The notes beneath the pieces are model-generated. The model had not been told where the DNA came from. It did not search any database and worked only from the letters and a program-made list of their open reading frames with translations. Positions 1 to 10,782 of a stretch of 64,000 nt of DNA are shown here, one piece after another (positions within the stretch are counted from its first letter, which is position 1; every line of letters begins with the position of its first letter). The stretch is taken from assembly GCF_002608565.1 (NCBI RefSeq), contig NZ_LIXM01000008.1, positions 100,171 to 164,170 on the forward strand, in the 5' to 3' direction. The translations under genes were made by a program, and so were the position numbers. The stretch is from Vibrio sp. PID17_43 (GTDB taxonomy: Bacteria > Pseudomonadota > Gammaproteobacteria > Enterobacterales > Vibrionaceae).

Positions 1-1
1 G

Positions 2-283
2 GGTCAACAAACTCTGCAAGCATCTGAACAACTGGATTCGAGTCTGCAGCAAATCATTGCCGACATGCACGCCATCCAAGGTAACTCAGAACGTATTGCT
101 TCTGCGATCGAAGAGCAAGGCATTGTGATGAACCAAGTGAGTGATTCCATCACCGAATTGAACGTTATTTCAGAAACCAATATGCAGTCTGCGCAAGAGT
201 GTTTGCATGAAGTGAACTCTGTCTCCACGCAAGCTCAAGAGATGGATAATGCGGTTGCCGTATTTAAGACCCGTAATGTGTAG
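2..283 (+). CDS. Methyl-accepting chemotaxis protein, C-terminal end (partial)
   Basis: The reading frame is open from the window edge to a TAG at 281-283, so only about 93 C-terminal residues are present. They are rich in Gln, Ser, Ala and Glu in heptad spacing (for example SAIEEQG and VSDSITELN). This is the pattern of the distal cytoplasmic four-helix bundle of methyl-accepting chemotaxis receptors, just after the CheA/CheW-contacting tip. The ligand-binding and membrane parts lie outside the window, so the signal sensed is unknown. No C-terminal CheR-binding pentapeptide is visible. A strong terminator follows. Confidence 0.85.
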   Translation, partial: GQQTLQASEQLDSSLQQIIADMHAIQGNSERIASAIEEQGIVMNQVSDSITELNVISETNMQSAQECLHEVNSVSTQAQEMDNAVAVFKTRNV

Positions 284-325
284 TTCGATTTAGCCAATCT
301 GATATAGAGACAGCAATTGAGAATA

Positions 326-362
326 AAAAGCCCGAAGCATTCACATGCTTCGGGCTTTTCTT
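326..362. terminator. Bidirectional rho-independent terminator
   Basis: A GC-rich inverted repeat (AGCCCGAAGCAT, tetraloop, ATGCTTCGGGCT) is flanked by A-tracts on the left and T-tracts on the right. It can terminate the chemoreceptor gene from the left and the RND operon from the right. Confidence 0.9.
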
Positions 363-380
363 TATGGGTAGACTCAATAC

Positions 381-3300
381 TTATTCATCATCCAGAGGAA
401 TCAGCTTAGTGCTACCACCGTGGATCTTCTCACGTTTTCTCTGCACCATAGCATAGAAGCTCGGAATCAGGAAAGTACCAGCAAGAAGTACGCAGAGCAG
501 ACCACCAATGAGGGAGATACCCAGTGAGTTCTGGCTCACATGACCTGCGCCTGACGCGAAGATCAATGGAAAGATACCTAAGATAAATGACCAAGATGTC
601 ATGTTTACGGCACGGAAACGAAGCTTACCACCTTGTACCGCTGCACTGTTAATTTCGTCCTCTTTCTCTTCACGCTCTTGCTTGGCGAATTCTACAATCA
701 GGATTGCGTTCTTCGCCGCGAGCGCTATAAGCAGAACAAGCCCTATCTGTGCGTACAAGTTGAGCGGTGTTCCAGTCAAGTTCAATGCGAGGAAGGAACC
801 TAACGTCGCCACTGGCACCACTAGGATGATCGCCAGAGGAATACTCCAACTCTCATACTGCGCCACCATGAACAGGTAAATAAAGATCAACGCCAATGCA
901 AACGCGAAAATGGCTTGGTTACCTGCCAGTACTTCTTGGTAAGCCATGCCCGACCATTCGTACGTGTAACCTTGCGGTAGCACTTCAGCCGCAACACGTT
1001 CCATTGCTGAAATTGCGTCACCACTTGAGTAACCCGGCGCTGGTTGACCTTGAATGATCGCGCTGCGGTACATGTTGTATCGCCATGCGACATCGGGTTC
1101 AAACACTTGCTCATAGCTGACTAGTGTACTTAGTGGCACCATATCGCCGCTTGAAGAACGCACGTGGAAACGCGCCAGATCTCCCATGCTACTACGGTGC
1201 TCACTGTCCGCTTGCATGGTGACGCGGAAGTTCTTACCAAACATGGTAAAGTCGTTCACGTACAGTGAGCCAAGATTACCTTGTAATGTTTGGAAGATAG
1301 ACGACAGTGGTATACCCAACTGCTGCGCTTTCTCACGGTCAATATCGACATAGTAGTGTGGTACGTTTGCACGGAAAGTACTGAAGGTGTAAGCAATTTC
1401 TGGCGCTTGGTTTGCCGCCTGAATCATCTCACCCATTACCATCGACAAATCAGTACGGCTACGACCTAACGTATCCTCTAGTACGAACTCGAACCCCGAT
1501 GCCGCGCCCATACCAGGTACTGCCGGTGGCCCCATAGCGAATACAATCGCTTGTGGCAGTTCCATCGCCGCACGACCATTAATACGGTTCGCAATCGCAT
1601 TTGCTGCGTGCTCGCCGTCTAGTCCATTACGCATATCCCAGTCATGCAGTTTGATGAACAGAGACGCACCGTTCGATGCTGCTGCACCTGTCATGAATGA
1701 GTAACCATTCGCCACCGTGACACCATCGACTCCTGGCTCTTGTTCAACCATTTTCATCAGCTTATTGGTTACTTCCTCAGTTCGAGACAGTGATGCAGAA
1801 TCCGGAAGCTGAACGTTCACCAACAAGATGCCTTTGTCTTCTTGAGGTACGAATGCGGTTGAGGTTGTTTTCGCGAAGAAAGTGACTGCCGCTACCGCTA
1901 CGAAGAAAAAGGTAACCACTAGCAACGACTTCTTCACTAGAAAGCCCGCGATTTGACCATAGCGCGTTGTGACGCGTTCAAGACCACGGTTGAATGCTTG
2001 GAACCAACTTGCCGTGTTGCCACCGCCCTGCTTCAACACCAACGAACACAATGCTGGAGACAGCGTTAGCGCGTTGATAGATGAAATCATTACCGAGATA
2101 CAGATCGTCAATGCAAACTGACGATACATGATGCCGGTAATTCCCGGCAACATGGCTACAGGTAGGAATACCGCCAAAAGAACCAATGTCGAGGTAATGA
2201 TTGGGCCCGTTACCTCTTTCATCGCTAGCAACGTTGCTTTACGCGGAGAAATGGTTGGATCTTTCGCCATGGTGGTATCCACGTTCTCGATAACCAGAAT
2301 CGCATCATCTACTACGATACCGATGGCGAGGATCAAGCCGAACAGGGTTACCGTATTTATGGTAAAGCCCGTTGCCTGCATGATGGCGAACGTACCGATA
2401 AGCGAAACAGGAATCGCGACAACTGGGATCAAGGTTGCTCGCGCACTGCCTAAGAACAGATACGTCACCGCGATTACAAGCAAGATCGCTTCAATCAGCG
2501 TCTTCACTACGCCCTTGATCGATTCTGCAACGAACACGGTTGTATCGTAACTGGTTTCGTAAGCCATGCCTTCTGGGAAGTTGGAGCTTAAACGATCGAG
2601 CAACGCCATTACCGCTTGACCACTTTCCAATGCGTTTGCATCTGACTGAAGTGACAGCGCTACGATAGACGCATCTTGACCACGGAACTTGCCGTTACCG
2701 TCGTAGAACTTCTTACCAAGCTCAACTCGTGCAACGTCTTTTAGATAAACGGTAGAGCCATCTGGATTGGCGCGAAGCACCACATCCTCAAACTCGCTCA
2801 CGCCTTCTAGACGACCTTTGGTCACTAGGTTGAACTGAACTTCTTGAGGGTTATTGTACGGCGCAGCTCCGATACGACCAGCCGCGACCTGCACGTTTTG
2901 CTCCGCCAATGCTGAGTAAACATCTGTCGTAGTAAGGTTCAGGTTAGCCATTTTTTCTGGGTCTAACCAAACACGCATCGCGTATTCACCACCACCGATC
3001 ACGTTAACTTCACTGATACCTTTGACGCGCGCCAACTGGTCTTTTACGTTCAGGTTGATGTAGTTGATGAGGAATTTATCATCGTACTTACCGTCTGGTG
3101 AGTAGAAGTTCAGAACCATCAACAAGTCCGGAGAACGCTTTTTAACCGTAACACCTACCATGCGCACTTCTTGAGGCAATTTTGACTCAATTTGTGAGAC
3201 ACGGTTTTGCACGTTAACCTGAGCCATGTCTGGATCAGTGCCCACATCGAAGGTTACGTTCAGGCTGTAAGAACCATCATTGGCACTCTTTGAAGACATG

Positions 3301-3533
3301 TAGATCATGTTTTCTACGCCGTTCACCGAGGTTTCTATTGGGTCAGCTATCGCTTGCTCCACCACCTCAGCGCTTGCACCTGTGTAGAATGCCGTCACAC
3401 TCACCGATGGCGGACTGATTTTTGGATATTCAGCAACCGGCAAGATCGCTAAAGAGATGGCTCCTGCCAACGTCAATATGATCGAGATAACCAGTGCGAA
3501 TTTCGGTCTTTGAATAAAGAAACGACTTAACAT
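381..3533 (-). CDS. RND multidrug efflux transporter, HAE1 (AcrB-like) family
   Basis: This 1050-residue protein has the AcrB length and order: TM1 (residues ~10-30), a periplasmic porter domain, TM2-6, a second porter domain and TM8-12. The proton-relay Asp pair is visible in TM4 ([13 protein letters not shown], ~residue 405), and the TM10 Lys is in [12 protein letters not shown] (~residue 940). It should export drugs or detergents from the inner membrane and periplasm by proton antiport, as a trimer with the adaptor encoded 8 nt upstream and a TolC-type channel encoded elsewhere. No regulator gene is adjacent. Vibrio genomes carry many RND pumps and I cannot assign which Vex/Vme pump this is. 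Confidence 0.95.
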   Translation of the reverse strand: MLSRFFIQRPKFALVISIILTLAGAISLAILPVAEYPKISPPSVSVTAFYTGASAEVVEQAIADPIETSVNGVENMIYMSSKSANDGSYSLNVTFDVGTDPDMAQVNVQNRVSQIESKLPQEVRMVGVTVKKRSPDLLMVLNFYSPDGKYDDKFLINYINLNVKDQLARVKGISEVNVIGGGEYAMRVWLDPEKMANLNLTTTDVYSALAEQNVQVAAGRIGAAPYNNPQEVQFNLVTKGRLEGVSEFEDVVLRANPDGSTVYLKDVARVELGKKFYDGNGKFRGQDASIVALSLQSDANALESGQAVMALLDRLSSNFPEGMAYETSYDTTVFVAESIKGVVKTLIEAILLVIAVTYLFLGSARATLIPVVAIPVSLIGTFAIMQATGFTINTVTLFGLILAIGIVVDDAILVIENVDTTMAKDPTISPRKATLLAMKEVTGPIITSTLVLLAVFLPVAMLPGITGIMYRQFALTICISVMISSINALTLSPALCSLVLKQGGGNTASWFQAFNRGLERVTTRYGQIAGFLVKKSLLVVTFFFVAVAAVTFFAKTTSTAFVPQEDKGILLVNVQLPDSASLSRTEEVTNKLMKMVEQEPGVDGVTVANGYSFMTGAAASNGASLFIKLHDWDMRNGLDGEHAANAIANRINGRAAMELPQAIVFAMGPPAVPGMGAASGFEFVLEDTLGRSRTDLSMVMGEMIQAANQAPEIAYTFSTFRANVPHYYVDIDREKAQQLGIPLSSIFQTLQGNLGSLYVNDFTMFGKNFRVTMQADSEHRSSMGDLARFHVRSSSGDMVPLSTLVSYEQVFEPDVAWRYNMYRSAIIQGQPAPGYSSGDAISAMERVAAEVLPQGYTYEWSGMAYQEVLAGNQAIFAFALALIFIYLFMVAQYESWSIPLAIILVVPVATLGSFLALNLTGTPLNLYAQIGLVLLIALAAKNAILIVEFAKQEREEKEDEINSAAVQGGKLRFRAVNMTSWSFILGIFPLIFASGAGHVSQNSLGISLIGGLLCVLLAGTFLIPSFYAMVQRKREKIHGGSTKLIPLDDE

Positions 3534-3541
3534 TGCCCCTC

Positions 3542-4669
3542 CTACTTCTTATCTTGGTCAGGAGATTGAACTCGCACTTCTACCCCGTTACGTACACGTT
3601 GTAGACCCTGCGTAATCACCGTTTCATCCTTCTTTAGACCCTCACTAATGATGATGCCTTGATCTACCTGAGAGCCCAATTTAACATTGCGGCGCTCTGC
3701 GATATTGCCCTCAGCCATCACCATCACGAAGTTACCTTCAAGATCCGTTTGAACTGCGCGACGAGGAACTACGAGCACATCTTTCGCATTCTTATCACGC
3801 AAATTGACTTTAATATGCTGGCCAGGAAGAAGCTGCTGTTCTGGGTTTGGTACCAGCGCTCGCATCGCAATCGTCCCGGTTTGGGTATTAATTCGGTTGC
3901 CCAAGAAATCTAACTGTCCTAAATGCGTATAGTATTCGCCGTTTTCTAGCTCTAACTGCACCTCGACACTGCTCGACTCTGCACTGCCGTCACCTTTAAT
4001 GCCATCCATACCTAGGGACAAACGTTCACGCTCACTCACGCTGAATGAAGTATGTACTGGGTCTAGGCTCACTAGCGTGGTCAGAATGCCAGAAGATGGC
4101 GAAAGCAGATCACCGGTACTCACTTTACTGTCACTGATACGACCGCTAAATGGTGCGCGGATTTGGGTGTAAGAAAGGTTTACTTCTGCAAGCTTGAGCT
4201 GAGCGTTTGCCGCCTCAAGCTCTGCGCGAGCACCAAGCAACGTAGCCGTCAAGGCGTCGAATTCAGATTGAGAGATACTGCCACGTGGCAACAAATTCTT
4301 GCCACGTTGGTGGTCGAGTTCCGCTTTCTTTAGGGCTGCTTTTGCTTGAGCTAGCGCCGCTTTTGCACTCGCCACTTGCGCTGCAAAAGAAGAAGGTTCG
4401 ATGGAGTACAACAATTGCCCTTTCTCCACCATCTGACCTTCGTCAAAATGACGAGCTTCAAGATAGCCGGAGACTTGTGCCGTGATATTCGTATCTTCTA
4501 AAGCTTCAATGCGACCGATGTAAGACTTACTCGGTTGGTAGTCAATAATTGTGACATCCTGCGTCACAACAAGAGGAGCTTGCGACCCCTTCTGGGCATT
4601 ATTTGCTTCTCCGCAACCCGCGAGGATAGCTGTTGCCGCCATTAGTGCGACGAGTGGTTTCTTTTGCAT
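3542..4669 (-). CDS. RND efflux periplasmic adaptor (membrane fusion) lipoprotein
   Basis: This 375-residue AcrA-like adaptor has a signal sequence ending in a lipobox (LAGC, Cys at ~19), so it should be lipid-anchored in the inner membrane. A split biotinyl-lipoyl domain appears as [19 protein letters not shown] and, after the hairpin, [19 protein letters not shown]. An Ala/Leu/Lys-rich alpha-helical hairpin lies between them (~100-165). Beta-barrel and membrane-proximal domains follow to the C-terminus. It is the first gene of a two-gene operon with the RND pump and bridges the pump to the outer-membrane channel. Confidence 0.95.
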   Translation of the reverse strand: MQKKPLVALMAATAILAGCGEANNAQKGSQAPLVVTQDVTIIDYQPSKSYIGRIEALEDTNITAQVSGYLEARHFDEGQMVEKGQLLYSIEPSSFAAQVASAKAALAQAKAALKKAELDHQRGKNLLPRGSISQSEFDALTATLLGARAELEAANAQLKLAEVNLSYTQIRAPFSGRISDSKVSTGDLLSPSSGILTTLVSLDPVHTSFSVSERERLSLGMDGIKGDGSAESSSVEVQLELENGEYYTHLGQLDFLGNRINTQTGTIAMRALVPNPEQQLLPGQHIKVNLRDKNAKDVLVVPRRAVQTDLEGNFVMVMAEGNIAERRNVKLGSQVDQGIIISEGLKKDETVITQGLQRVRNGVEVRVQSPDQDKK

Positions 4670-4704
4670 GTATTTACCGTCTTTATGGAACAGGATTCGT
4701 TTGA

Positions 4705-4731
4705 AAATACCTTAACCATACAGGGGTATTT
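4705..4731. promoter_or_regulatory. Inverted repeat upstream of the RND operon
   Basis: AAATACC and GGTATTT form a perfect 7-bp inverted repeat with a 13-nt spacer, about 40 nt upstream of the adaptor start. Its position suits an operator, but no binding protein can be named. Confidence 0.35.
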
Positions 4732-4840
4732 GTCCGAAAACTTCAAGATAATCAAAGGAAAATGTATCAAAGTGTAAGGCAGATAAACAACTTATAAATT
4801 GGCGATACTATAAGCCAAATAGTTTGGAAACAGGCTCTTG

Positions 4841-4874
4841 CTACAGTGTGAAACTGATGTAATTTCCACTGTAG
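4841..4874. repeat. Long near-perfect hairpin between the RND operon and dCMP deaminase gene
   Basis: CTACAGTG at 4841-4848 pairs with CACTGTAG at 4867-4874, and GAAA/TTTC extends the stem past one bulged T, giving about 12 bp around an 8-9 nt loop. There is no T-tract, so it is not a terminator. The rest of the 347-nt intergenic region (4670-5016) is AT-rich and shows no gene. Confidence 0.5.
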
Positions 4875-5016
4875 AGGTAGCAGTTTTGATACTAAGCGTG
4901 ATTCGGAAGTTTTAAAAAATGCAAACTTCTCTTCCACATAGTGCGATTTGCCTATTTTTTTAAAAAAAATACGTTATCATTCAGCTAATTCAAAGCCTTC
5001 GACCGAGAGGATAAGT

Positions 5017-5475
5017 ATGATTTCTAAATGGGCGAAACGTTTTTACCAAATGGCCGAATTGGTTGCCTCTTGGAGTAAAGACCCATCGACACAAGTTGGT
5101 GCCGTGATCACTAATCAGAACCGAATTGTTTCCGTCGGCTTTAACGGCTACCCTCATGGCGTTTCTGACAGTGTGGATACGGACGAACGGGAACTCAAGT
5201 ACCTAAAAACATTACATGCGGAAGAGAACGCAATTCTCTTTTCTAAACGTGATTTGGATGGCTGTGATATTTGGGTTACGCACTTCCCTTGCCCAAACTG
5301 TGCCGCAAAAATAATCCAAACGGGGATCTCTCGCGTGCATTGCCCGGAACAATCAGAAGACTTCTTATCTCGCTGGGCAGATAAGATACAAGTAAGCCAA
5401 GACATGTTCGACCAAGCAGGCGTCGAAGTTGACTGGTTACCAATTGATAAGATTGAAGACAATGACGTCCGTTAA
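5017..5475 (+). CDS. dCMP deaminase-family (zinc-dependent cytidine/deoxycytidylate deaminase) protein
   Basis: The 152-residue product carries the deaminase zinc signature: HAEEN (catalytic Glu after the zinc His) and PCPNC (two zinc Cys). The STQVGAVI segment near the N-terminus is typical of deoxycytidylate deaminases, which convert dCMP to dUMP for thymidylate synthesis in the cytoplasm. I chose the ATG at 5017 rather than the in-frame one at 4948. It has an AGAGGA ribosome site 6-12 nt upstream and its product starts as relatives do (MISKWAKRFYQMAELVASWS). It is monocistronic, with a terminator behind it. Phage and ComEB relatives share this fold, so the exact substrate is inferred. Confidence 0.85.
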   Translation: MISKWAKRFYQMAELVASWSKDPSTQVGAVITNQNRIVSVGFNGYPHGVSDSVDTDERELKYLKTLHAEENAILFSKRDLDGCDIWVTHFPCPNCAAKIIQTGISRVHCPEQSEDFLSRWADKIQVSQDMFDQAGVEVDWLPIDKIEDNDVR

Positions 5476-5510
5476 TCAAATCATTGACAAAGAAAACAAT
5501 GACTAGAAAG

Positions 5511-5543
5511 TAATAAGGCCCAGACAATGTCTGGGCCTTATTA
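5511..5543. terminator. Bidirectional terminator between dCMP deaminase and pepT
   Basis: AATAAGGCCCAGA and TCTGGGCCTTATT form a 13-bp stem with a 5-nt loop, A-rich on one side and T-rich on the other. It serves both convergent genes. Confidence 0.9.
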
Positions 5544-5558
5544 CTTGTCTCAAGCTCG

Positions 5559-6788
5559 TTAAGCTTGTTTTGTCGCCGTCAATTCAGCAATTTTCACAAT
5601 AACTTGTACCGATTTTTCCATCATCTCAACCGAGATAAACTCGTGGATACCATGAAAGTTATAACCACCAGTGAAAATGTTCGGACAAGGCAAGCCCATA
5701 AACGACAGACGCGCACCATCTGTGCCACCTCGAATAGGCTTAATGAGCGGTTCCACATCACATGCTTCCATTGCTTGTTTCGCTAAATCGATGATGTGTG
5801 GATACGGCTCAACCATTTCACGCATGTTGTAATAGTTATCTGTTAGCTTCAATTCAACCGAACCGTGTTTTAGCTCTGCATTCATCTCATCCACAAGCTT
5901 CTGTATGAAGGCTTTACGGCTTTCCAAACCTTCACGGTCAAAATCGCGGATGATGTAGCCTAGTTCACTACGAGCGACACCAAGTTCACCCGATTTGAGG
6001 TGGAAGAAACCTTCGTAACCTTCTGTCGCCTCTGGTGTTTGATCTTCTGGCATTTGCACTTGGAATTTGGCGGCCAAATTCATTGCGTTAACCAATTTAC
6101 CTTTTGCTGTGCCTGGGTGAACGCTCACGCCGTGAAAAATCACATCGGCGCTTGCTGCATTGAAGTTTTCGTATTGCAACTCACCTTGTGGTCCACCATC
6201 GACAGTGTAAGCCCACTTCGCACCAAACTTCTCCACATCAAATAAATCTGCACCACGGCCAATCTCTTCATCTGGGGTAAAACCGACACAAATATCGCCG
6301 TGTGGGATGCTTGGGTTTTCAATCAACATAGCGATAGCCGATAGAATTTCAGCAATGCCAGCTTTGTTATCTGCGCCGAGCAATGTCGTACCATCAGTGG
6401 TGATGAGATTGTGACCATGTAACTCATGCAAATCAGGATATTGCACTGGTGATAACACTTCATTCCCTAAACCTAACGCAATATCACCGCCATGGTAATC
6501 TTCTATAAACTGGGGAGTGACATTTTTCCCAGAAGCATCTGGCGCAGTATCCATATGGGCAATGAAACCAATAGCCGGAACATCATAGTCAACATTGGAT
6601 GGTAGCTTTGCCATTAGATAGCCGTTATCAGTGAGCGTGACACTACTAAGCCCAAGCTCTAACATTTCTTTCTTTAAATATTCCGCAAACACCGATTGAC
6701 CAGGGCTACTAGGGCAGACGGTTTCATTGGGATTTGATTGGGTATCGAACGTGACGTAGCGAAGAAATCGGTCAACTAAATGCTTCAT
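5559..6788 (-). CDS. pepT: Peptidase T (tripeptide aminopeptidase)
   Basis: This 409-residue M20 metallopeptidase removes N-terminal residues from tripeptides in the cytoplasm. Di-zinc and catalytic motifs are visible: [11 protein letters not shown] (His/Asp), [15 protein letters not shown] (bridging Asp), [13 protein letters not shown] (catalytic Glu pair) and [19 protein letters not shown] near the C-terminus. An in-frame ATG exists at 6800, but the downstream ATG at 6788 gives the usual N-terminus ([18 protein letters not shown]) with a GAGA ribosome site about 6 nt upstream. It appears monocistronic and convergent with the deaminase gene. Confidence 0.95.
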   Translation of the reverse strand: MKHLVDRFLRYVTFDTQSNPNETVCPSSPGQSVFAEYLKKEMLELGLSSVTLTDNGYLMAKLPSNVDYDVPAIGFIAHMDTAPDASGKNVTPQFIEDYHGGDIALGLGNEVLSPVQYPDLHELHGHNLITTDGTTLLGADNKAGIAEILSAIAMLIENPSIPHGDICVGFTPDEEIGRGADLFDVEKFGAKWAYTVDGGPQGELQYENFNAASADVIFHGVSVHPGTAKGKLVNAMNLAAKFQVQMPEDQTPEATEGYEGFFHLKSGELGVARSELGYIIRDFDREGLESRKAFIQKLVDEMNAELKHGSVELKLTDNYYNMREMVEPYPHIIDLAKQAMEACDVEPLIKPIRGGTDGARLSFMGLPCPNIFTGGYNFHGIHEFISVEMMEKSVQVIVKIAELTATKQA

Positions 6789-6983
6789 AATAATTCTCAT
6801 TGTTTTGGCGTAAAGGCTATCGCTGTTCAGTGTATTACGATGAGCCTATCTAACATTTTTCTCCATGCATGTTACGCTCATAGCATAATAAGAAATTGCT
6901 TTGAATCATTTTTTGTATAGAAAGCTCACAAGGTAGATATGAACACAATGAATCATTATAAACTATTGGACCCTGTAAATAAT

Positions 6984-7844
6984 TCAGTCCATTAACTCTT
7001 CCGCTAACTCGCGCCATTCTCTTACTTTATTATGAAAATATTTCCACTGCTTATCACTCATCGAGTTAGATATATCCAATGTGAATTCATTGGTGAGCGC
7101 GATATTATGATTAATATTCTTACTCAATTGTTCACTATAATAACTTTCCGGTTCGAACAATAACTGCATGAAGACTTGCTGATAAACAGAACGGTTGGAT
7201 TTATTATCAAAAAGATATTTAAGTTCTTGATATATTGAAGAGCGGTAGTTACGCCATAATTGGCTATTAATGAGAACCTCTTCAGAAAGTTGTTTTGCTC
7301 GCGCTCTTTGTTCACTAGACAATGCCCCTATCCACTCTTCCATCCACTCCTCCGTATTATCGAGCACCATTTTTCTTAATTCCTGCTCCGGCTTACCCGC
7401 ATATTTATTATCTTTTTCTTCATATCGTTCTTTAACACTATCAAGAAACTCTCGTTGCTGCTTTTCAGTGAGCTGCATGCTGAGGGAGAAAAGGTCTGGT
7501 GCCGCTTTGGAAACAAGGCGTTGGTAATGAGCTCGTACCATGTCGCGATTTTTTTGCAGCACATCAAACGTGACCTCTCTTTTCCGTATCACTTCTAACG
7601 ACTTCAAGTGCTCAATATAGACTGGTAACTCCTCTTTCTTATGCCAATCTGCCAATAACAAAATTCGCTCTTCCAGTAACGACTCCTGTTCAGCGTCAAG
7701 AGAGACATAGTTGTCTAAATATTCAATGACAATCCAATCAATGTTGCTGTAAAAAAATTTCTTTGTGCAGCCAACGAACAATAGAATAGACATCAAAATT
7801 ATGCCATAACGACCGACTTTATTAGAAAAATACTGTAATTTCAT
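6984..7844 (-). CDS. Putative lipoprotein resembling the DUF6279 family
   Basis: This 286-residue protein has a signal sequence ending in LLFVGC (lipobox Cys ~26), so it is probably an envelope lipoprotein. The rest is almost all charged helices: YLDNYVSLDAEQESLLEERI, LTEKQQREFLDSVKERYEEKD and LSSEQRARAKQLSEEV. The 'L(T/S)xEQ' repeats and the IDWIVIEYLDNYV start resemble DUF6279 helical lipoproteins, whose function is unknown to me. It is monocistronic, in an AT-rich setting. Confidence 0.7.
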   Translation of the reverse strand: MKLQYFSNKVGRYGIILMSILLFVGCTKKFFYSNIDWIVIEYLDNYVSLDAEQESLLEERILLLADWHKKEELPVYIEHLKSLEVIRKREVTFDVLQKNRDMVRAHYQRLVSKAAPDLFSLSMQLTEKQQREFLDSVKERYEEKDNKYAGKPEQELRKMVLDNTEEWMEEWIGALSSEQRARAKQLSEEVLINSQLWRNYRSSIYQELKYLFDNKSNRSVYQQVFMQLLFEPESYYSEQLSKNINHNIALTNEFTLDISNSMSDKQWKYFHNKVREWRELAEELMD

Positions 7845-8093
7845 GGCACTTACACACTCCCTTTCTCGCGATTAAGTTCTATACTCAATCTGTAAGCGGC
7901 AAACTTACCCCCTTCGGGCAACGGATCATTGCCACCCTTTTAGTATATAGAGTTTAAAATTAGCTTTCTGATCACAATTATCGGCAAAAAAGTGGATTAG
8001 GGCACATTTTAGCTCGCAATTTAAACTAAATGCCATGTGATAAATGGCACTAATTTTGCCTGATAAAATAAATGTTGGTTAAGGAGGCGTAGC

Positions 8094-8267
8094 ATGTCTG
8101 CTGCAGAGCAACTTGATACGAGCGTAGAGTACGAAATCCTCTACTTTGAACAGGGGAGAATGCACAGTATGAAAGTGGTCGCTCAAGATAAAAAAGCGGC
8201 ACTCCATTACTATTTAGAGTGCGGAAAACACAACAATGATTTGTATTCCATTCGCCCAGACAAATAA
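8094..8267 (+). CDS. Small conserved-looking protein, 57 aa
   Basis: An ATG at 8094 follows a near-perfect AAGGAGG ribosome site 7 nt upstream, and a terminator follows the TAA by 4 nt. These three signals make a very small gene credible. The product (MSAAEQLDTSVEYEILYFEQ...) has no signal peptide or membrane segment, contains one Cys, and ends in LYSIRPDK. It is convergent with narP. I do not recognise its function. Confidence 0.75.
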   Translation: MSAAEQLDTSVEYEILYFEQGRMHSMKVVAQDKKAALHYYLECGKHNNDLYSIRPDK

Positions 8268-8270
8268 AAA

Positions 8271-8295
8271 GCCGCCAATGCTTGGCGGTTCTTTT
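8271..8295. terminator. Terminator after the 57-aa gene
   Basis: GCCGCCAA and TTGGCGGT form the stem, followed by a T-rich run. It may also stop narP transcription arriving from the right. Confidence 0.8.
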
Positions 8296-8330
8296 AATAC
8301 CTAAAGATATTATTGCGAACGCTAACAAAA

Positions 8331-8963
8331 TTATTTGGTTTCACCAAATCGTTCTAAATACAGGACTGTTGCTGCTGTACGAGATGGCACTTGGAGCTTC
8401 TTGAGCAAACTTTTCATGTGTACTTTGACTGTCGATTCAGAAATGAACAAACGGTCAGCGATTTGTTTATTGCGGAAGCCACGCGCAACCTCTTGTAGGA
8501 TTTGAGTTTCACGATCGGTCAGTGAATCAAATACATCTTCTTGCTCAGAACGTTCACTTAGATACTTCGCTACCGCTTGACTGTACGACTTATCGCCTTC
8601 ATGTGCTTGCTTTAACAAAGTAACAAGTTCATCTGGCTCAGTGTCTTTTAACAGATAACCATCTGCACCGCTGCGTACGATCGCCTCAATATCCGTTGGG
8701 CTATCAGAGACGGTCAAGATTACGATTCGTGCTTCACAGCCATCTGCACGTAGCGCTTTTAGCGTATCCAACCCTGACATGCCTTTCATGTTAAGATCAA
8801 GAAGTATTAAATCCACCTTGAGCTCATGCGCTTTAGCGACCGCATCGGCGCCATTACTGGCCTCTGCAATAACTTCAAACTCTGGCTCAAAACTCAACAG
8901 CTGATGAATACCACGTCGCATCAGTGGGTGATCATCCACCAGCATTACTTTACACATTGCCAA
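8331..8963 (-). CDS. narP: Nitrate/nitrite response regulator NarP
   Basis: This 210-residue NarL/FixJ-type regulator has an N-terminal receiver with acidic pocket (VDDHP), phospho-acceptor Asp in LILLDLNMKGMSG (~57) and Lys in LLKDTEP. A C-terminal LuxR-type helix-turn-helix (LTDRETQILQEVARGFRNKQIADRL...STVKVHMKSLLKKL) follows. It overlaps the sensor gene upstream by 14 nt, so the two are translationally coupled. Its placement next to the nap operon, with a sensor bearing a nitrate P-box, supports NarP over other NarL-family members. Confidence 0.93.
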   Translation of the reverse strand: MAMCKVMLVDDHPLMRRGIHQLLSFEPEFEVIAEASNGADAVAKAHELKVDLILLDLNMKGMSGLDTLKALRADGCEARIVILTVSDSPTDIEAIVRSGADGYLLKDTEPDELVTLLKQAHEGDKSYSQAVAKYLSERSEQEDVFDSLTDRETQILQEVARGFRNKQIADRLFISESTVKVHMKSLLKKLQVPSRTAATVLYLERFGETK

Positions 8964-10737
8964 TGTTTACTTCCTTACTATGTTGGAATTCTAGTCTTAC
9001 GATACAACCATGATTTTTCGATGCATCGATGCTGAGTTTACCATGCAACCTTGTCGCACGTTCTTGCATAATACTCATACCGTAATGATTTAATTTTTCG
9101 TCTTGCTGCTCAAAGCCTATACCATCATCGGTGACCGTCACAGTGATCTTTCCATCAGATTCAAGGCATTGGATTTCAATATATCTTGCTTGGGCATGCT
9201 TGATCGCATTAATTGTCGCTTCCCTGACCAACAGCAATAGGTGCACCTGCTGATGTGCATCTAATGCTGTCGAAGATAACTCATTCTTTAGCAAGATTTC
9301 AGCCGGTGTCTGCTCCTCTAAGGTAGAAACCATCTCTTGCAGAGCCTGACCAAAGCTGCCTTCTTTGATGGTTAGGCGGAAAGTCGTCAACAGTTCGCGT
9401 AACTGGGTATATGCGGCCGATAGCCCCGTATCAAGCTCAGTAATGACTTGATTCGTTTGTTCTATCGCTCGCTCATCCGGGATACTCTTTACATTACGCT
9501 TTAGGAGTGTTACCTGGATTTTCAAATAAGACAAAGCTTGTGCCAATGAATCATGCAGTTCACGAGCAATGGTCGCACGCTCTTCCATCAATAACAGTTG
9601 TTCGGCTTGCCGCTGTGCACGGTTGTAATATACCGCACGAGATAAGATCTGCACAAAGTTATCGATTAGTGCTTCATTAGGGCAAGGTAAGCCCGCTTTC
9701 CAATGTAGATAGCCTAAATGCTCTCCATCCAAAGTGAGTGTTTTCCTATGGCATTCACTATCACACCCGTAGTGGCATTGCTCTCCTTCAGTCAAGATCC
9801 AATTTGACTCTCCAATTTGGTCGATTTCGAGCATAACGGCACGAATGCCTTCTAGGCTGGCAATGTGTTGCAAAATCGCTTGGAAGTTCTCTTGGCTGAT
9901 ACGTGATGCCGTTAGTTGCTGCGAGGAGTCATACAGCACTTGCAGCGATTGGTTCGCATGTTGCAGTTTGCGTGTTTTTTCATCCACCGCTTGCTCTAAG
10001 CCCCGATACAGCTTACCTAAGTCCATCGCCATACGATTAAAAGTACGCGTTAATATACCCATCTCATTATCGCTAGAGACATTAAGTGTCACTTCAAACG
10101 AACGGTTCTTAATTTGTTCACTCGCAAACACCAACGCTCGTAATGGCCTTACGACTTCTATTCGAACAAAATGCACAACAAACAAACTTAGACATAGAAT
10201 GCCGCCTAGGCCTAGCCCACCAATCCACGCTAAGTTAATCAACTTTTGTTCTGAGTAGTTTTGTAACTTAAATACAAACTCATCAATTTGCTGCACAAAC
10301 CCCGCAACTAACACCAAATACTGAGCCCGATCTTGGCTCTCTAATACCAACTTTAGCTCATGCCAGCGAAGAATAAGGCGGTAATAGTCTTTAGTGATGT
10401 CTTTTGGTACAGACCAATGTTGAAGAGCACGCATCGAAGGCGAATAAATCGAGCCTTCAAATAAGTTAATGTGTGATGCATAGTCTACAGATTCACTCTG
10501 AATATCATGCGCCAAACGATAACTCTGCATGCGCATAGAACCAGCAACATTCACGGCTTCAGCATCGTTTAAGCTTGACGCCAACGTAACAATCGCGAAC
10601 CCCGTCGTTACAACAGATAAAAGCAAAATCAGCATCATCGCAGATGCAATTGTGCGCGTTACTGACTTTTTCACATTTTTAAACAACTCGACACTCCGCC
10701 TATTTGATAACCTTGCATCCGTATTCACAACACGCAT
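8950..10737 (-). CDS. narQ: Nitrate/nitrite sensor histidine kinase NarQ
   Basis: The 595-residue kinase has TM1 (~28-52), a periplasmic four-helix sensor, TM2 (~165-190), a HAMP domain, a Cys-containing central region and a HisKA_3/HATPase C-terminus. The ligand P-box is recognisable as NVAGSMRMQSYRLA just after TM1; its Arg binds nitrate in known family members. The phosphorylated His is in ERATIARELHDSLAQAL, and the ATPase G-box is VTDDGIGF. It should phosphorylate NarP when nitrate or nitrite is present. The exact start is uncertain because several in-frame starts precede TM1. Confidence 0.93.
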   Translation of the reverse strand: MRVVNTDARLSNRRSVELFKNVKKSVTRTIASAMMLILLLSVVTTGFAIVTLASSLNDAEAVNVAGSMRMQSYRLAHDIQSESVDYASHINLFEGSIYSPSMRALQHWSVPKDITKDYYRLILRWHELKLVLESQDRAQYLVLVAGFVQQIDEFVFKLQNYSEQKLINLAWIGGLGLGGILCLSLFVVHFVRIEVVRPLRALVFASEQIKNRSFEVTLNVSSDNEMGILTRTFNRMAMDLGKLYRGLEQAVDEKTRKLQHANQSLQVLYDSSQQLTASRISQENFQAILQHIASLEGIRAVMLEIDQIGESNWILTEGEQCHYGCDSECHRKTLTLDGEHLGYLHWKAGLPCPNEALIDNFVQILSRAVYYNRAQRQAEQLLLMEERATIARELHDSLAQALSYLKIQVTLLKRNVKSIPDERAIEQTNQVITELDTGLSAAYTQLRELLTTFRLTIKEGSFGQALQEMVSTLEEQTPAEILLKNELSSTALDAHQQVHLLLLVREATINAIKHAQARYIEIQCLESDGKITVTVTDDGIGFEQQDEKLNHYGMSIMQERATRLHGKLSIDASKNHGCIVRLEFQHSKEVNIGNV

Positions 10738-10782
10738 TATCTTTTAACTTTATCAATATGTGATCACCTGCGGTTGAATTTA

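Noticed and set aside
4948..5016. Upstream extension of the dCMP deaminase frame
   Set aside because: No ribosome site, and the added 23 residues are not part of the deaminase fold; ATG 5017 has a clear site.
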